This document shows, piece by piece, positions 1 through 13,107 of a DNA stretch of 32,500 bases; the stretch's first letter is position 1, and the number at the start of each line of letters is the position of its first letter. The DNA lies in assembly GCF_964340395.1 (NCBI RefSeq), contig NC_135554.1:13133251-13165750 (forward strand), read 5' to 3'. A model generated the notes under the pieces. The model made no database searches, was not told where the DNA came from, and was given only the letters and a program-made list of their open reading frames with translations. Made by a program: the position numbers and the translations under genes. The DNA is from Glandiceps talaboti. Its lineage: Eukaryota > Hemichordata > Enteropneusta > Spengelidae.

Positions 1-772
1 AGATCTAGAAGTCTCACTGCCGCCATGGACTATACTGTCGATTCCAACTACCGTTGTTGACTTTAGCAATTATTGTTTTATGGGTTAATGAATTATTTTT
101 AATACAATTACATGCGACATTTAAATTTAAGTATATTCATAGCGCAAAGGTTGTGATTGACACGTCAGATGATATACTATAGTACATGTTTGGACTCAAA
201 AATGCTTACCTTGGATATGAAAACTGTGGGTATAAATCATTCCTCTTTATTCATTTGAAACCACACGATTATTGTAAAAACAGGACAGTTCAACCGGTCA
301 CGCTACCTTATAAAATTCATTATATAAACGATAGAATTGTATGCCCATGAAATAGCTGACTCGCACGAAAATCATTCCATTATAATTTAATTGCTTCATC
401 CTAAGCTAAAAGGTTTTTTTTTTCAAACCGACATTTTGTCTCTAAGCTATTCAAATTATACGTTAATCAATTAATACTAAAAACATTCTTGTATACAGCG
501 CTTTCCAACGCAGTGCTCAAAGTGGACTACCAAACCAGAGTGACTATAGAGTTTAAATTGCGCTGCACGATAATGTATGTCTGAGACAAGGTTTTTGTTG
601 TCCATAACAAATTACATTTTTTTTTAAAACCAGATTTAAACTGAATGTCTCCTGTAATAATGGCAGAACCATATATTTTGGTCTTATAATTACACACGTT
701 GTTGGTAAGCAAACTTCTGGGCTATAGCCAGTGTATATGATGTACTCCTTAATTTCAAAATCAATTATATTG
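1..772. other. AT-rich non-coding stretch
   Basis: No convincing gene is seen. A good minus-strand splice donor (GTAAGC, reverse complement at 204-209) follows a short open stretch, and a weaker one lies at about 15-19. Neither can be joined into a supported exon chain. If the window edge cuts a minus-strand gene, these would be the places to look. Confidence 0.4.
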
Positions 773-939
773 AACACATATTGCCTGGCCATGAGGGCTA
801 TAGCACCCGTTTATTACACTCGAGGGACTGTGAGTTACCAGGGCCGAGGGAAATAGCATGTGTGATTCTGGTAACTCACAGTCACGAGGGGGTAATGAAC
901 AGGTGCTATAGCCCGAATATAGGCCAGGCAATATGTGTT
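773..939. mobile_element. Foldback (inverted-repeat) element
   Basis: The arms at 773-840 and 869-939 are imperfect reverse complements. The outer ends read AACACATATTGCCTGGCC and GGCCAGGCAATATGTGTT. Further matching blocks are GGGCTATAGCACC against GGTGCTATAGCCC and GACTGTGAGTTACCA against TGGTAACTCACAGTC. The loop is about 28 bases. There is no coding capacity. The compact palindrome suggests a non-autonomous foldback or MITE-like element. No clean target-site duplication could be defined, so the class is unknown. Confidence 0.75.
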
Positions 940-2097
940 TTATGATATACCTCATGCTGTGAAGTCGCGGTGGCAGACGACATCGTCAGAAGCTGCCATT
1001 TTGACCTGTGGTGGTCACGTGAACATGTAATAGTTGATGGAACTGTTTCCATAGGGAATAGTCATTCTATTTTCCTATCACGTGACTGATTCTAGCGAAT
1101 CATGGCACAGCATTATCACTAGGTATATTATAAGACACTATATGAAATTTGAAGCTTGCACACTTAATATATTACCTAATTATCGCAAAATAATTACTTA
1201 TGAAAATATTATGATTATAAGCTACATCAATAAACAATAGTTTAATATTAAGCTTAATACTGTGGCAAGGATCTCACTCTTATGTATATGTCACTAGGGA
1301 TTAAATCCCATTCCTTGCTACCAAATGCTGTTTAATAGTTAATGTTTCAGACCAGTTGGAATAGTAAAATAACCACTGTAACTCATCGTCGTAAATTAAA
1401 CCACATCCCCTTTTACGGTTGTGTCGTTGAAGCAATATCAGCTTTAGTTTGCTGGAACTGGAACTAGAAATAGTGTCATAGAAACCGTACCTCCGACATC
1501 GATGCATGAGTTATCCTAAATATGAACACTCCTGCAAGATAAATACACACAGTGTCTACGTCTTGGTTAAGGGGTTGTTAACATTTTGTTCTTATGAAAG
1601 TCGTGTTCAAAGAGTTGTATTTCTGTATTAAATAAGAGGTTCAAGTGTAAATTTTGGATATAGGTATCAAAGGGTTACGTATGATTTATAATCATCAAGT
1701 TATGCTGTTGGTGTCAATTGCCTTTGCCGTATTCTCTTTATTGAAAGAAATTGCAAATTGTCGCATCCGTGTGACATCCATCGGGATCTTTCATCGACCC
1801 ATTTTAACCAAACGTAGCTCGTTCTACGTGCATCTATAAATAGTGACATTCCTACCTCACATGGCGCCTAAACATTACTACATTCTAAACATCATAGTGT
1901 TCTTCTAATACGAATGCTATAACACAACTTAACATACAAGCAATTATTTTCCTATTCATAACTTATTATCACCTACGTCGAATTCGACAATATATGTGTT
2001 TATATGAACACTGTGTTATGAGATTGTTCACTCTGAATGCTGGGATTAGTGAAAACGGTGAATAATATGGGGCATATACTTACAAAAAAAAGATTCT
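940..2097. other. Non-coding stretch with one minus-strand ORF
   Basis: Mostly featureless. Two TCACGTGA palindromes lie near 1014-1022 and 1078-1086. The one notable open frame is on the minus strand, 1507 to 1301 (68 codons from ATG, starting just after an in-frame TAA). It has a run of serines and a tail containing the residues DDELQWLFYYSNW. It is locally richer in G+C than its surroundings but has no recognisable domain, and its length is within chance expectation. Confidence 0.3.
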
Positions 2098-2126
2098 CAT
2101 TGTTTAACAATAACACAGTTGCTATA

Positions 2127-2127
<1 letters not shown>
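2098..2127 (+). repeat. Short dispersed repeat, copy 1
   Basis: The block TGTTTAACAATAACACAGTTG recurs almost identically at 2758-2787, with matching flanks (CAT before, TATAT after). Copies are 660 bp apart in the same orientation. It may be the residue of a longer duplicated or mobile sequence. Confidence 0.6.

Positions 2128-2199
<72 letters not shown>
2123..2199. repeat. (AT)n microsatellite
   Basis: About 77 bases of nearly perfect AT dinucleotide. Short YI-repeat frames read through it on both strands are artefacts of the repeat. Confidence 0.97.
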
Positions 2200-2200
<1 letters not shown>

Positions 2201-3625
2201 CATGTAGTTGTTGCAAGAATGGTGTGATACATACAACAATGACTTTGTTTTGTTTTAATACTATGTATATTCATCATGAAGCACTAAGATTCATACACAA
2301 GTTCTCTTCTTTCATTTTCGTTGTTTTTTAGGGGGTTGTATTTAATAGCGTTTTTATTGGGCATATTACAAAAATACTACTCTTTCGTGACTGGAAATGT
2401 TTACATTTTGTATTCGGAAACTTTATCAATTTCAAAACCTGTCCCCATTTCTTAATATGTGCATTTAATTTACTTTTTCTAAACCGCAATATGAAACTGT
2501 ACACGCTGAATATTCTTGCAAGTATTTTTTGTATGCCATCAAATCTGGTTTTTGTTTTCTAAACTTTGAAATATAAATATAACGCTTATTAGCAACATTA
2601 ATAACAAAATTTAATAATGACATATAAGCAATGTTAACTAATAGATGTGGATTCACTTCATTTGTGTGTAGTATATTGGTACATTGGTATTACCTACGGA
2701 TATAATACTCGTTGAGTAAATTATTTGCACATTCACATTAATTAAGATCGACGATGTCATTTGTTTAACAATAACACAGTTGTATATTATAAAGCAAGGA
2801 CACGGGTATAAATTTAAAAATATAATATATTATAATATTACCCTTGCATTTGCCTTACCTGACACATAAATAACATATTATACTTCTCACGTATCCCCAT
2901 CGATAATTACTAAAGATACTACAGTGCAGTGCAGGTTTAATGTCTTATGATACATTCACAAAGAAACTAATAAGAAACTCCGCATTTTACACTTTAAGAT
3001 AGACAGATTACTATAAAATTTCTTGCTACATCTAGTTTCAATAAAATAACCCAATTAAACACACTGCAGCTAAGCGCACACACATTGGAGACAAATGCTT
3101 GACGTCTGCACTTCATGTGTTCATGAAAGACCATTTAGTTTATTTCATTTGGACAAAATGAAGCAAGAAACCATTCATTCAATTTAGATATCTCAAAAGT
3201 GAAATTTGTGCAGTTTCTTATTGCTTCCTACATTGCTGGACCACACAAAGACAATGAACAGTAGCCTGCAAGGAAGCGATCCTTGAATGAGGAAATGACT
3301 TGACGTAACTCCGCACTTATTTGTCTGTATGCTCTGTATCACGTGTCTCCACTACATCAATTGCCGGAAACTCATCAAGGAATCAGATTTGCTTGAATAG
3401 GTTTTCTGCTTCACAGAAATAAAGCAATTGGCTTCCACAAACATTTTATTATTCGACATGCAAGAGCGATTTAGCTTGTTCCGGATATGGATCACTTATC
3501 ACGAATTACACCTTCAAATTAAAGTGAAACATCAGTAAATTTACTTTATATACTGTGATGTGTGATGAGCATAAATGCGTGAATGTAAAATAGTTTCAAT
3601 ATTATCTACAGAGCTCTGAAAACAG
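2200..3625. other. AT-rich non-coding stretch
   Basis: Holds the second copy of the short dispersed repeat (2758-2787). A strong minus-strand donor (CAG followed by GTAAGG, exon edge at 2859) is preceded by about 28 open codons up to 2942. No partner exon could be found, so no exon is called. Confidence 0.4.
2758..2787 (+). repeat. Short dispersed repeat, copy 2
   Basis: Direct copy of the 2098-2127 block, about 21 identical bases plus similar flanks, again followed by A+T-rich sequence. Confidence 0.6.
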
Positions 3626-3722
3626 TTTGTTGTTTGTTTGTTTGTTTGTTTGTTTGTTTTGTTTTGGGGTTGTTGTTTTATTTTGTTTTGTTTGTTTTGT
3701 TTGTTTGTTTGTTTTTGGGGGG
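3626..3722. repeat. (GTTT)n-type low-complexity tract
   Basis: Tandem GTTT units that degrade to GTTTT and end in a short G run. No coding potential. Confidence 0.95.
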
Positions 3723-6179
3723 AGTAGTAGCAGGGTAATAGTAATTAATTATGAGGATGGTGAAATTTTCACAAATATCCCGCATGATTAATGTGTTGCT
3801 AACACTCGGTCATTATTTTTCTCAGTCAACATACGTTTCCTTCTTAATACAGCATTGCAGCTGTCAATTTCAATTGAAATGACATAGTTGATTGCGTTGT
3901 ACTACTTACCACACACCTAAATGACGCCGACGATATGGTTAGTAACCTTAATGAAGTAATGTTAATATCCACTATATTCGTTCAATGCACAGTATGTTAC
4001 ATACCAACAAGACTTCTCTCATATGAAATTTAATGAAATGAAATAAATTTATAAGACCAAATGTATTCATTAAATATTAATGACTTTGCCCACTGATATA
4101 GCACTTAAAATACCTTATATTACATACTTTAAGAATACGTACGGTTTTTGAATTAGATAAGTGATTCTTTTCGGATGACAGCAACTTGATTGATTATCAT
4201 TTGAACCCTTTTACTTTAAAACTAGCAATATAATCCACAATGTTTTCACTATATATTCGTCTGTTTTAGATAAATCCTCACTCGGAATTCCCAGTTCAGT
4301 GCAGTAGTCCAATCCGCACTGAATTACGGCAATTATGTAGTTCTTTGAATTCTTTGTATTTTTACAAGGACATTTTCGTGATACTTTTTATGTATTTTGC
4401 TTGATTACTAACTAATCTGTACATTGTTCATGTCGTAAAGGTTTTGGTCTTCTTTCTACGTATGTATATGTTTGATATTTTAGGCTTGCTCTCTTCTGAA
4501 GGGAGTACTTTCTATGGAAGGAATTACCGGGAAAAATTATAAATAAATAATGTTTCATTCCCATGCAGTGTCATATGATATTATGATCAGTGTATGAGAT
4601 GAGTCGTGTATACATTTTGTGAAACATTTATTGCATTGAAATTTAAACTCTACGATTGTAAAATTAGACGTTGATGGCATATCGTGACGCACGAAAGCAG
4701 ACAAGCACGTATATCCGCTTATCAAAGTAGATATATCATTTCGTTGACAACGCTAAAAACGATATCACTCAGGTTTTTGTTTCTGATATCATCTTCAATT
4801 CGAAACTGGACTCCATTTTCACGTATGGCTCTGTAGACATTAAGCATGGTATCGGTTTTACATAAGGACAACATTTTAAAAAAAAATGTTTCTGCTCATG
4901 ACAGTTTGTCTAAAATGGTGCGACGACGCCTTCTTTTTAATTCTCAACAAGCCTGTCACTCAGTCTACTATGTACGGCAGTTGCTGTTCTTTTTCATTTA
5001 CTACTTTAGAGCAAGTGTGTATGTTGGGCAGATGTCATGTGCTTATTCATGATTAGAACTACAGTTATCTTCACTGGACTAGTAAGGAGAGTTATTTTTG
5101 TGTTTCCCCACGGATCTGCAGATTGTATGGGCTGGACAAACGCACACGAAATAGACCGATCGGCGTGGGGATATTTAAGTGATACGCGCACTGACCAGAA
5201 ACAATCAATTAGTTCTCGTTTTATGCTGGCCTAAGGCACGTTTGACGGAAGGAAAATGTCATGCAATCTACCTTGGAGATATATGGGGGTTGTCACATAT
5301 GTGAAACGAGGGGGAAACAGCTATACAATATAAAATTATATAAGAATGTTGGCTCCCATTAAACGACAGATCGCTGCTATATACACCATATATATAATTA
5401 ATTAATTCGCCCGAATTTAGATTGATTGGTTTCCGTATTCAAATCGAGTTTTACTAATTAATTAGCCAATACATCCTAGGATGTACATGAGATTACGCGT
5501 ATAGTGGGATGAGTAACATACAATTGTAAGGCAATGAAATATACACCAAAATGTCATTACACCCACGATCACACTGAGAAATTGGCAGGTTGGAGAGTCT
5601 GTAAAACAGTACTTTAGTGACGTCGTCTTCACTATATGCAATACCTGGTTACTGCTGTGGCGCCTAGAATTCCCACGGCTTACGTCTATACAGAAATAGA
5701 TTGATATATTTAAATAGCTGCAACCACTTTAAACTACTACTTAAAATTAAAATTCGGCCATGTAAAGGCGGTATATATAATAGTCACAGGTGTAATTGTA
5801 CGGAGTAATAGACCGTTTCCTTTTGTAGGCTCGACTCTTACAATTTAACACATGTTCACAAAATGACAATTGAGGGCGTAATGTCATACATGGCAACCAC
5901 AAAAGCGTGTACACTTACATAGTGTTTATAAACCAACCTGTAATTATATTTTCATGAAATTCAAACTACTATGAAAAGAGAAGAATCACTTTCATTTCAT
6001 TTAAATGAAATCCAGAAGACTACACTAAAGATTGTTAACATTGTAAACTGTAACAACAACGTGAGAGGTTATACCACTTACTTGTCTGTGGTTATACATT
6101 GTGGTAAATGCCCATATGTTATCGAAAGTAAATCGTTTTTATTTATTTTTCATCATGATATTATCATTGATAACTTCTC
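3723..6179. other. Non-coding stretch, nothing recognised
   Basis: No exon with paired splice signals and a protein-like frame was found. Short open frames near 4846-5234 have random-looking composition. TAATTA-rich sequence occurs at about 5395-5465. This may be intergenic DNA. Confidence 0.4.
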
Positions 6180-6198
6180 AAGGAGGTACTACCTCCTT
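6180..6198. repeat. 19-bp perfect palindrome
   Basis: AAGGAGGTA, a central C, then TACCTCCTT. The 9-bp stem is perfect. It may be a chance hairpin or a symmetrical protein-binding site; no context supports a function. Confidence 0.6.
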
Positions 6199-6363
6199 CA
6201 TAGGAGTTGAGGGTAAAAGGGTTAGATGTAATCGGGATGGCCAGAGGAGAAATATTGCGTTGTCCGGTTGAGTCAAATAAACGGCATTCTTAAAACTTGT
6301 AAGCATATTAATCAGTTCAAATTTACGTTGTAAAGTTTATGAAACCCAGGTTGGTGTTTGGAC

Positions 6364-6408
<45 letters not shown>

Positions 6409-6446
6409 CTGGATGGATGGATGGATGGATGGATGGATGGATGGAT
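6364..6446. repeat. (GCAG)n followed by (GGAT)n array
   Basis: About 46 bases of CAGG/GGCA units pass directly into about 36 bases of GGAT units. The GGAT array abuts copy 1 of the 227-bp repeat with no spacer, as the GATA array does at copy 2. Confidence 0.97.
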
Positions 6447-6670
6447 CGTTCAGTATGTAGAACACAAGTATGCATTGAATCAATGGTGTAGCATTTCGGT
6501 GACTGAGCGCAACTTAGCAGAATGAACTTCTTGAATTCTACAAATTGCATATTATATCCCCTAGGGAATACAATATCCTACGGAATACTAAAAGGTATGT
6601 AAATGAGAATAGTTAACATGTTGTACTTTTAGTAACAGTCGTCTTGTATGTTGACTAGACAAATCAAATT
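6444..6670. repeat. 227-bp dispersed repeat, copy 1
   Basis: Compared by eye with 8818-9047, the two differ by six substitutions and one 3-base indel, roughly 97% identity. Similarity starts exactly at the end of a GATN-type tetranucleotide array and stops abruptly at CAAATT. No inverted termini, target-site duplication, tRNA boxes or coding frame is visible. Read on the minus strand, the microsatellite is a 3' tail, as in some non-LTR or SINE-like elements. A local duplication is the alternative. Confidence 0.85.
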
Positions 6671-8312
6671 GCATCAAACGACGGGATACGTGTTAGGTCA
6701 AAGGTCATTATATTTCCTATCGGCTGATGTCATAGGGTATATTGCTATGACAACCGGACTAGACTTTCCTCAAACTCAAATATATCTACAGTACTTCATT
6801 ATACAGGGTTGTTGTTGTGTTGTCGTTGTATTTTTTTTTTTTTATTTTTTTTTTTTTTGGGGGGGGGGTTAACACAAACAGCAGATGGAGTAGAATGATA
6901 CACATAGAGGCATAAATGCCAAATAATAGTTTCCCATGAGTGATTACGTATTAAACCAGTGACCCATACATTTTCTTAAAGGTCTTGTTCATTTATACGC
7001 TGACATTGTGTTTGTTTCTGACAGTGCCAGAAAGTGAAAGTGATTTTATAATGATGTGATCATGACAAGACGTTTTACCCTTCGATAAACTCCTGACATT
7101 AATTAATTTCACTCTATTAGCTAAACTGCCTGTCGCTCAATGTTCAATAGTATTTCACGAAGACAATTTAAAATATTATTCAGGTCTGTCCAGCAAATTT
7201 AAACATTCTGTATCATTTTGTTCTTTCACAGTATACCATATATGTTGACACATCATAATGGGCAATGTCAGTGAACATTTCATGATTAATATATCAACTG
7301 TCATGGTAAATATTTCGCCGAAAAACCAAATTATATCGTGTTGGGTTGCTATAGCTTCTTAGATCCAGTGTTAAAGGATTCTCAGATAACAACTAACAGC
7401 CGTTTTCGCCCTTTTGGGTTGCACTATATATATGTTGGTATTCCTTCGAAGCTTAGTGGCGGAAAAATGACATACTGTCGGTCATTAAACTTGCAAATAC
7501 CTTTCCAAATCATTGATCTTTTCCCCCGTTTTAATGATGGGGATATGTTTCTCACACACATCCGTTCATACACACGATATCTTGCAATTTGCGTTTATAG
7601 GAGCTCCCAACGGACTTAAACGAAATATTGTGTTAATACCAAAATGACCTGAAAGGGCGCAACCTATCTCCGCTGACAATTTTCTGTGCGTTAAAACAGT
7701 CAGCTATGTTGATGTGTGTGGGGTGACTTTTTACAAATACAATGTGTGGATGGCCTTTCACAGACAAAGCCTTTAGCAATCGATCTGTCATTTTCATTGA
7801 AGGTATAGCAGTAAACAGAACGAGCTTAGCCACGTAACATAATGTAATCCAAGCTAGTCCACAACTTTCATTCTTGTCAAATTTCACCGTGTTGTCGATT
7901 TCTACTGGGGTGCTACTTGACTGGCACAATCCATTTGAAGATCTCTTTCTTCAAATATTATGAGTTTGTTATTCATTTTTAGTTTGTCCGTAATCTTTAT
8001 AATATGTCATAGTTACTAGTAGTCTCCCAAGAGACTGGTATGAGTCTCTAACACTGTGATGTTTTTATAGTGACCTGAAATGTGACCACTGAGTTAAAGT
8101 CCAAATATAACTAGCTATAAATCAGACCAGATGGCACTGAAGACTAATTTGCATATCATAAACAACTGTCATGTGATTGTATTAATAACTCTAAAGCTAA
8201 CTATGTAGCTTCACCTTTGTCACGAATAATATAAGGTCATGAGTCTGAGAATATCATTTCATCCATAATTTACAGCATGGGCCATGGCTGAACCAGGTCA
8301 CTGATACAAGTC
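6671..8312. other. Intervening stretch with two opposed ORFs
   Basis: A T run followed by a G run lies at 6831-6868. Two medium open frames face each other: plus 7338-7619 (93 codons) and minus 7929-7633 (98 codons, open about 9 more codons upstream). Both contain fairly protein-like stretches, for example HPHIVFVKSHP in the minus frame. Neither has a recognised domain or splice context, and lengths near 100 codons are expected by chance in a few places here. Confidence 0.35.
6831..6868. repeat. Poly-T / poly-G tract
   Basis: About 28 T residues with one A, then ten G residues. Low-complexity sequence. Confidence 0.95.
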
Positions 8313-8817
<505 letters not shown>

Positions 8818-9047
8818 GATCGTTCAGTATGTAGAACACAAGTATGTATTGAATCAATGGTTTAGCATTTCGGTGACTGAGCGCAATTTAGCAGAATGAA
8901 CTTCTTGAATTCTACAAATTGCATATTATATCCCTTGGGGAATACAATATCCTACGGAATACTAAAAGGTATGTAAATGAGAATAGTTAACATGTCGTTG
9001 TACTTTTAGTAACAGTCGTCTTGTATGTTGACCAGACAAATCAAATT
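8818..9047. repeat. 227-bp dispersed repeat, copy 2
   Basis: Direct copy of 6444-6670, here 230 bp because of a 3-base insertion (CGT) near 8995. The flank beyond CAAATT is unrelated to that of copy 1, so the right boundary is sharp. Confidence 0.85.
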
Positions 9048-9879
9048 AGGGTTATACGCGTTCACCCCACTGTTTCGCAATCACTCACTCAGATCATTAT
9101 TTCACATAAGGGTGACCCTATTTTTTCAGTTTCTCATTACCCGACCGACATAAATTTTCAGCTCCGACTTCAAAATAAAAAAAAAGTATTTTTATTTTCG
9201 GCCGCTTTTAATATTTTGCGGAATAGCATTAAGAACATGTCAATTGTGTAGAGAAACTGGGAAAGCGCTAGTTACCAGGAATCCTCTAAAAAAGAAGATA
9301 AAGCGGAGAAAAACGAGAGGCAAAGAAACATGAAGAAGATGGTTTTTTACTTCATTTACTTTTTTTAATCGACCAAATGACCCAAAGTTGCCATAAATAA
9401 GTAATGGGAAACATAACAAAAGATGGGGTGACCCTAAAAGAACACACTGTGCAAAACAAATATATTTTATTCGAATAAAGAATGAAAATAACCGGAGACT
9501 TGAGCAACTATAAGTTTATACTTTCAATAGCATCTTCAGTGATGAAATAATCGAGGGATGGAAACAAATGTAATATAATCATTTAAAATAGTATCTCAAC
9601 AGGGTATATACACAAAAAATATTAAAAGGTTACGCATTAAATTTTATTCTATTTCACTCACTGAAACGTTACTTCACATGTAGGTATACAGACACGTCGG
9701 GTGAATAGTAATTCACGACGTAATTTTAAACAAAAAATAACTGATTTTTTTCTCGTAATGTATGAAAAATGTATCTATTTTATGGCAGCCTTTGCGAACC
9801 TTTTTTTTCTTTGAATTTCTCTTCACTTTTGGTGCTATTTACACTTCTATTATATTGGAAGGCCACATAATGAAATAAT
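9048..9879. other. AT-rich non-coding stretch
   Basis: No feature found beyond A-rich and T-rich runs. Frames here have no splice context. Confidence 0.4.
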
Positions 9880-10306
9880 GGAATTTTCCTGACCTTCAGG
9901 TTCTGGAGAGTCATTTTACGATTTTACATGTACATCACCTACATTGCATACAATTTCAGAAAAACAACATGTTGAAGTTGCACCTCATTTGGAGATCTTT
10001 TCTGTGGGCCACATATTAATTTGCCTCATGGGAATTGGCAGAATTTCATATGCAATAGGTGAACAATGGATATTCATGAGCCCTAAGTGTCTATTACCTT
10101 CAGTGAAAACGTCATGAACATTCATTATTCACCTATTGCAGAAACATTTCTTCTGACTCCCAATGAGACTACAAACGTTGACCATGGCAAAGATCCAAAA
10201 ATGAAGGACAACTTCAAATTAACGTTTCTCTGAAATCACACGTAATGTATATAAATGATCTAAAACCATGAAATGAGTCTTCAGAACCCAAAGTTCATAA
10301 AATGCC
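9880..10306. repeat. 427-bp imperfect palindrome (foldback)
   Basis: The arms at about 9880-10079 and 10112-10306 are reverse complements at roughly 65-75% by eye. The innermost 28 bp match best (GCAATAGGTGAA against TTCACCTATTGC). Matching outward blocks include CTCATGGGA against TCCCAATGAG, TTGAAGTTG against CAACTTCAA, TTTCAGA against TCTGAAA, and GGTTCTG against CAGAACC. The centre is a 32-base loop at 10080-10111. There is no coding frame. It looks like an old inverted duplication or decayed foldback element. Confidence 0.75.
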
Positions 10307-11576
10307 TTTTATATTTATAAGGAAAATAAAGATTTTGTAAAAGTATTTTAAATATAGTTCTTTCTCCTCAAAAACGAAAACTGTTTACAATCACGATTAG
10401 TGTTGTTGATTACTTCCAATAAGTTGCTGTTAATCATCAACTCGCTTCAAATGTACATCTTATATCGAGTAACCAAATTTGCATATTTATTAGCACCACA
10501 TTAACATGTTTGGTCACGAAACAAGTCAAATGTTTACGAGTTTTGAGAATACACCGTGTATACTAGGGTTTAGGGGGATCGAAGTCAAATGGCCTAACCT
10601 ATGCAATGATATCCATAACCATCCGCAATTCATCAAATGATTCATTAAAGTCAGCATTGTGCGCAAACAGAAACACGCAATTGCGTTTCCTCATCAAATG
10701 TGACTCACGTCGACGGTCTTCGCTATAGAGCCTTTGATGCCGCATATTCATTAACTACGATTTGTACAAATCAGTCTTCAGTAGTTTAGTAGCTATTGAA
10801 ATTATCGACCCTCCATTACATTTTGCAAATGTTTTTTGTAGTATCTAGAATGTGGTATTTAGCTTGTTATAGTAGCTGTTATATATATAGTTTGGACACG
10901 TTGACATTTGATATATACGTACACTCTCATGTCATTTCTTTCCGGTTTGAGTTATTGAGTAAGTTACATAAAATCCACCCTAAGGCTTGTGAAAGCATTG
11001 ACGATAACGGATGATGAGTAGTGAAGTTACGTATTGTAATTAAAATGCACGTCAGGTGGTATAGGCAATGAGTTTACAACAAACGTGTCCCCTCGAGAAT
11101 TGTACGAGAGATACGCTAAACGGTAATATTAAAGCAAACCTTGCTTTCGAAGTGCGTTAGCCTATTTCCTTAATTTGTGCCGTAGTAAATAAAGTGTGCG
11201 GATTGCCATTTACATGAGTGTATACGACATTTTAAATGTCACACTTACAAAGACATATTTAGCCACAAGTGAAATCCAGTTCATTAGATAGGTTTGATAG
11301 GAACAACCTTGAAACTAAAGAAAAATATATTTACAGGTTTGGAAGCTATGGTTTTTGAGTTTTGAATAATGACACCCCGCGATTTTCATTTTACCTCCAT
11401 TATACAGCCTGAGTGTTGCCTCCTTTTACGACAATGGCACGATTTCACTCTTAAACACTTTCAAACTCGCACAGATCATTACGGCTCCACTCTGGCGAAG
11501 ACGACAAATACCTTTTACCGCCACATGGGTTAGTAATTACCATAGACACGGAACGGAATCATGGTAATCCGCTTAG
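10307..11576. other. Non-coding stretch with one weak exon-like frame
   Basis: A plus-strand open frame at 10796-11014 follows an AT-rich AG (after TATATATATAG near 10890) and ends in a protein-like tail containing HPKACESIDDNG. A GTAAGT lies inside it. No partner exon was identified, and nothing else was recognised. Confidence 0.3.
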
Positions 11577-11675
11577 ATGATACGAGTTTCTTATTCTACT
11601 TGTAATCGTAGTATGAGCCTTACACGTAGTATTATGAGCGGTGAAGAGACAAAATGCCTTTTTAGATCTCCTGGG
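11577..11675 (+). CDS. Possible short exon, unknown protein
   Basis: Ninety-nine bases between CTTAG at 11572-11576 and a strong donor, GTAAGTAT, at 11676. The reading frame is open for 33 codons in phase 0 at both ends, with several ATGs, and ends with the residues TKCLFRSPG. The phase would allow joining to the exon starting at 15137. That would need a 3.5-kb intron and is not shown by the sequence. The preceding acceptor has a poor pyrimidine tract, so this could also be a first exon using one of the internal ATGs, or chance. Confidence 0.25.
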
Positions 11676-12669
11676 GTAAGTATCAATGCAAAGAAAGGAG
11701 ATAAACACGACGTTAATAACGTTTTCTCTATGACAAGACTTTGTGCAGAGCACACTTAGCACAAGTGAAATGTTTTTTTCCAAGTGAAGTAAAAACGTTT
11801 GGAAGTTTATTGCAAGTAAAAAAACTGTCTTTCCTAACATGTCCAAACCATTTTCTTAATACTTATTATAAATAACATTTGGTATGGAACACTTCTGTCC
11901 GTCAAATGATTCATCAAGGTAAAGTTTTTGTATGATATTTATGAATGTTTCTTGTAACTTATTGTGCAGTGCTTTTTGAATATTTTTAAATTTAGAAATC
12001 ACATAAATGTTAAAGTCACTTATAACGAGCATTTATTATATAGATAATCTTTTCCAAGCACTAATTTTATTAAAGAATGTGCTGGCACAGTTGAGTGCAA
12101 AGGGCACATCTTATTCGTATGCATACGCCAATTTAATATCAACTGTAAATTGTTGTAATGTATCTAGGGCACTGTATCTACCGATTAGTTACTGTACACC
12201 TTATATATGCATATTATTAAAACAATTAAACTGAAGTAATTGTACATCATTTCCCTTTTGCCAATTCGAAACTGTGTTAACTGGAGAAACAGCAAATATC
12301 ATATGATTGTCCCATATATAAGCTCGTTGCTGGACCAATAACATGAGAAATCTTGGTATAGGGGATAAGGGAGAATATGAATATAAGCTGAACCTCTTCA
12401 ACATGCAAGGCACCTAGGAATGAGAGACAGTTACTGTTACCTTTCGATGAACTTTAGAACTCGTCAGGCTATCTGAGTTACAAGTAATGGTCAAATTAAC
12501 ACTTGCAAACATTTGAAAATTACGAACAGTTCAAAGAGTACAAAGAGTATCATGTACTAATGTAATTTTTTTGAAAGGCAAATACCAACTCGGGTTTTAC
12601 ACATCAACGATTTTACCGTATCCTCAAATTACGTGCGCGCCATCTACCAATGATGTGGACACGGTTCAT
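11676..12669. other. AT-rich non-coding stretch
   Basis: No supported exon. A fair acceptor (TATTGTGCAG, about 11969) is followed by an open but very A+T-biased frame of about 25 codons that reads like random sequence. Confidence 0.4.
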
Positions 12670-12719
12670 TGTCACCACGTTTATGTATAATTGTTGTCAC
12701 CACATTTATGTATAATTCT
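12670..12719. repeat. 25-bp tandem duplication
   Basis: TGTCACCACGTTTATGTATAAT is repeated 25 bases later with one base changed. Two copies only. Confidence 0.8.
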
Positions 12720-13107
12720 AAAACAGAGAAACAGAGTGACGCTGAATATAATTTGTATGCTTTATTCTTTGTGCAATTTACCGCTTGCAGTGTACTTCTA
12801 AAAGTCTAATGGGAGAAACACATCTGGGTATTTTTCAAATGGGTCTTAAACACCGATGTTGAGACGCCATAGTTTTTCCTGTAGTGGAGATGTTTTACAA
12901 AAAAGAAGGAATTATTCTAAGCCGCCCTTTTTAAATTTTATTTCTAATCCTCCATCGGCCTTCGGTTTCCTAAACCAACTGTCTATACTAACTTATTGGT
13001 TTCATTTATCTAATTACTCGCTTCAGTATCTTACATCTAGTGTATTCATTTTATCATGTTCAATTGCCCGTAGTTTAGTTCGATAGTTTTCATATATATA
13101 TATTTAT

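Noticed and set aside
2000-2331. YI-repeat frames on both strands
   Set aside because: Artefacts of the AT dinucleotide tract; the same applies at 17374-17592 and 30735-30994.
2859-2942. Minus-strand exon candidate ending at a GTAAGG donor
   Set aside because: Isolated; no phase-matched partner and no convincing acceptor.
6323-6550. Open frame with HPSIHPSI and CLPACLPA repeats
   Set aside because: Encoded by the GGAT and GCAG arrays, with the remainder from the 227-bp repeat.
7338-7929. Two facing frames of 93 and 98 codons as a gene pair
   Set aside because: No domain, splice signal or start context; a few frames of this length are expected by chance in 32.5 kb at this base composition.
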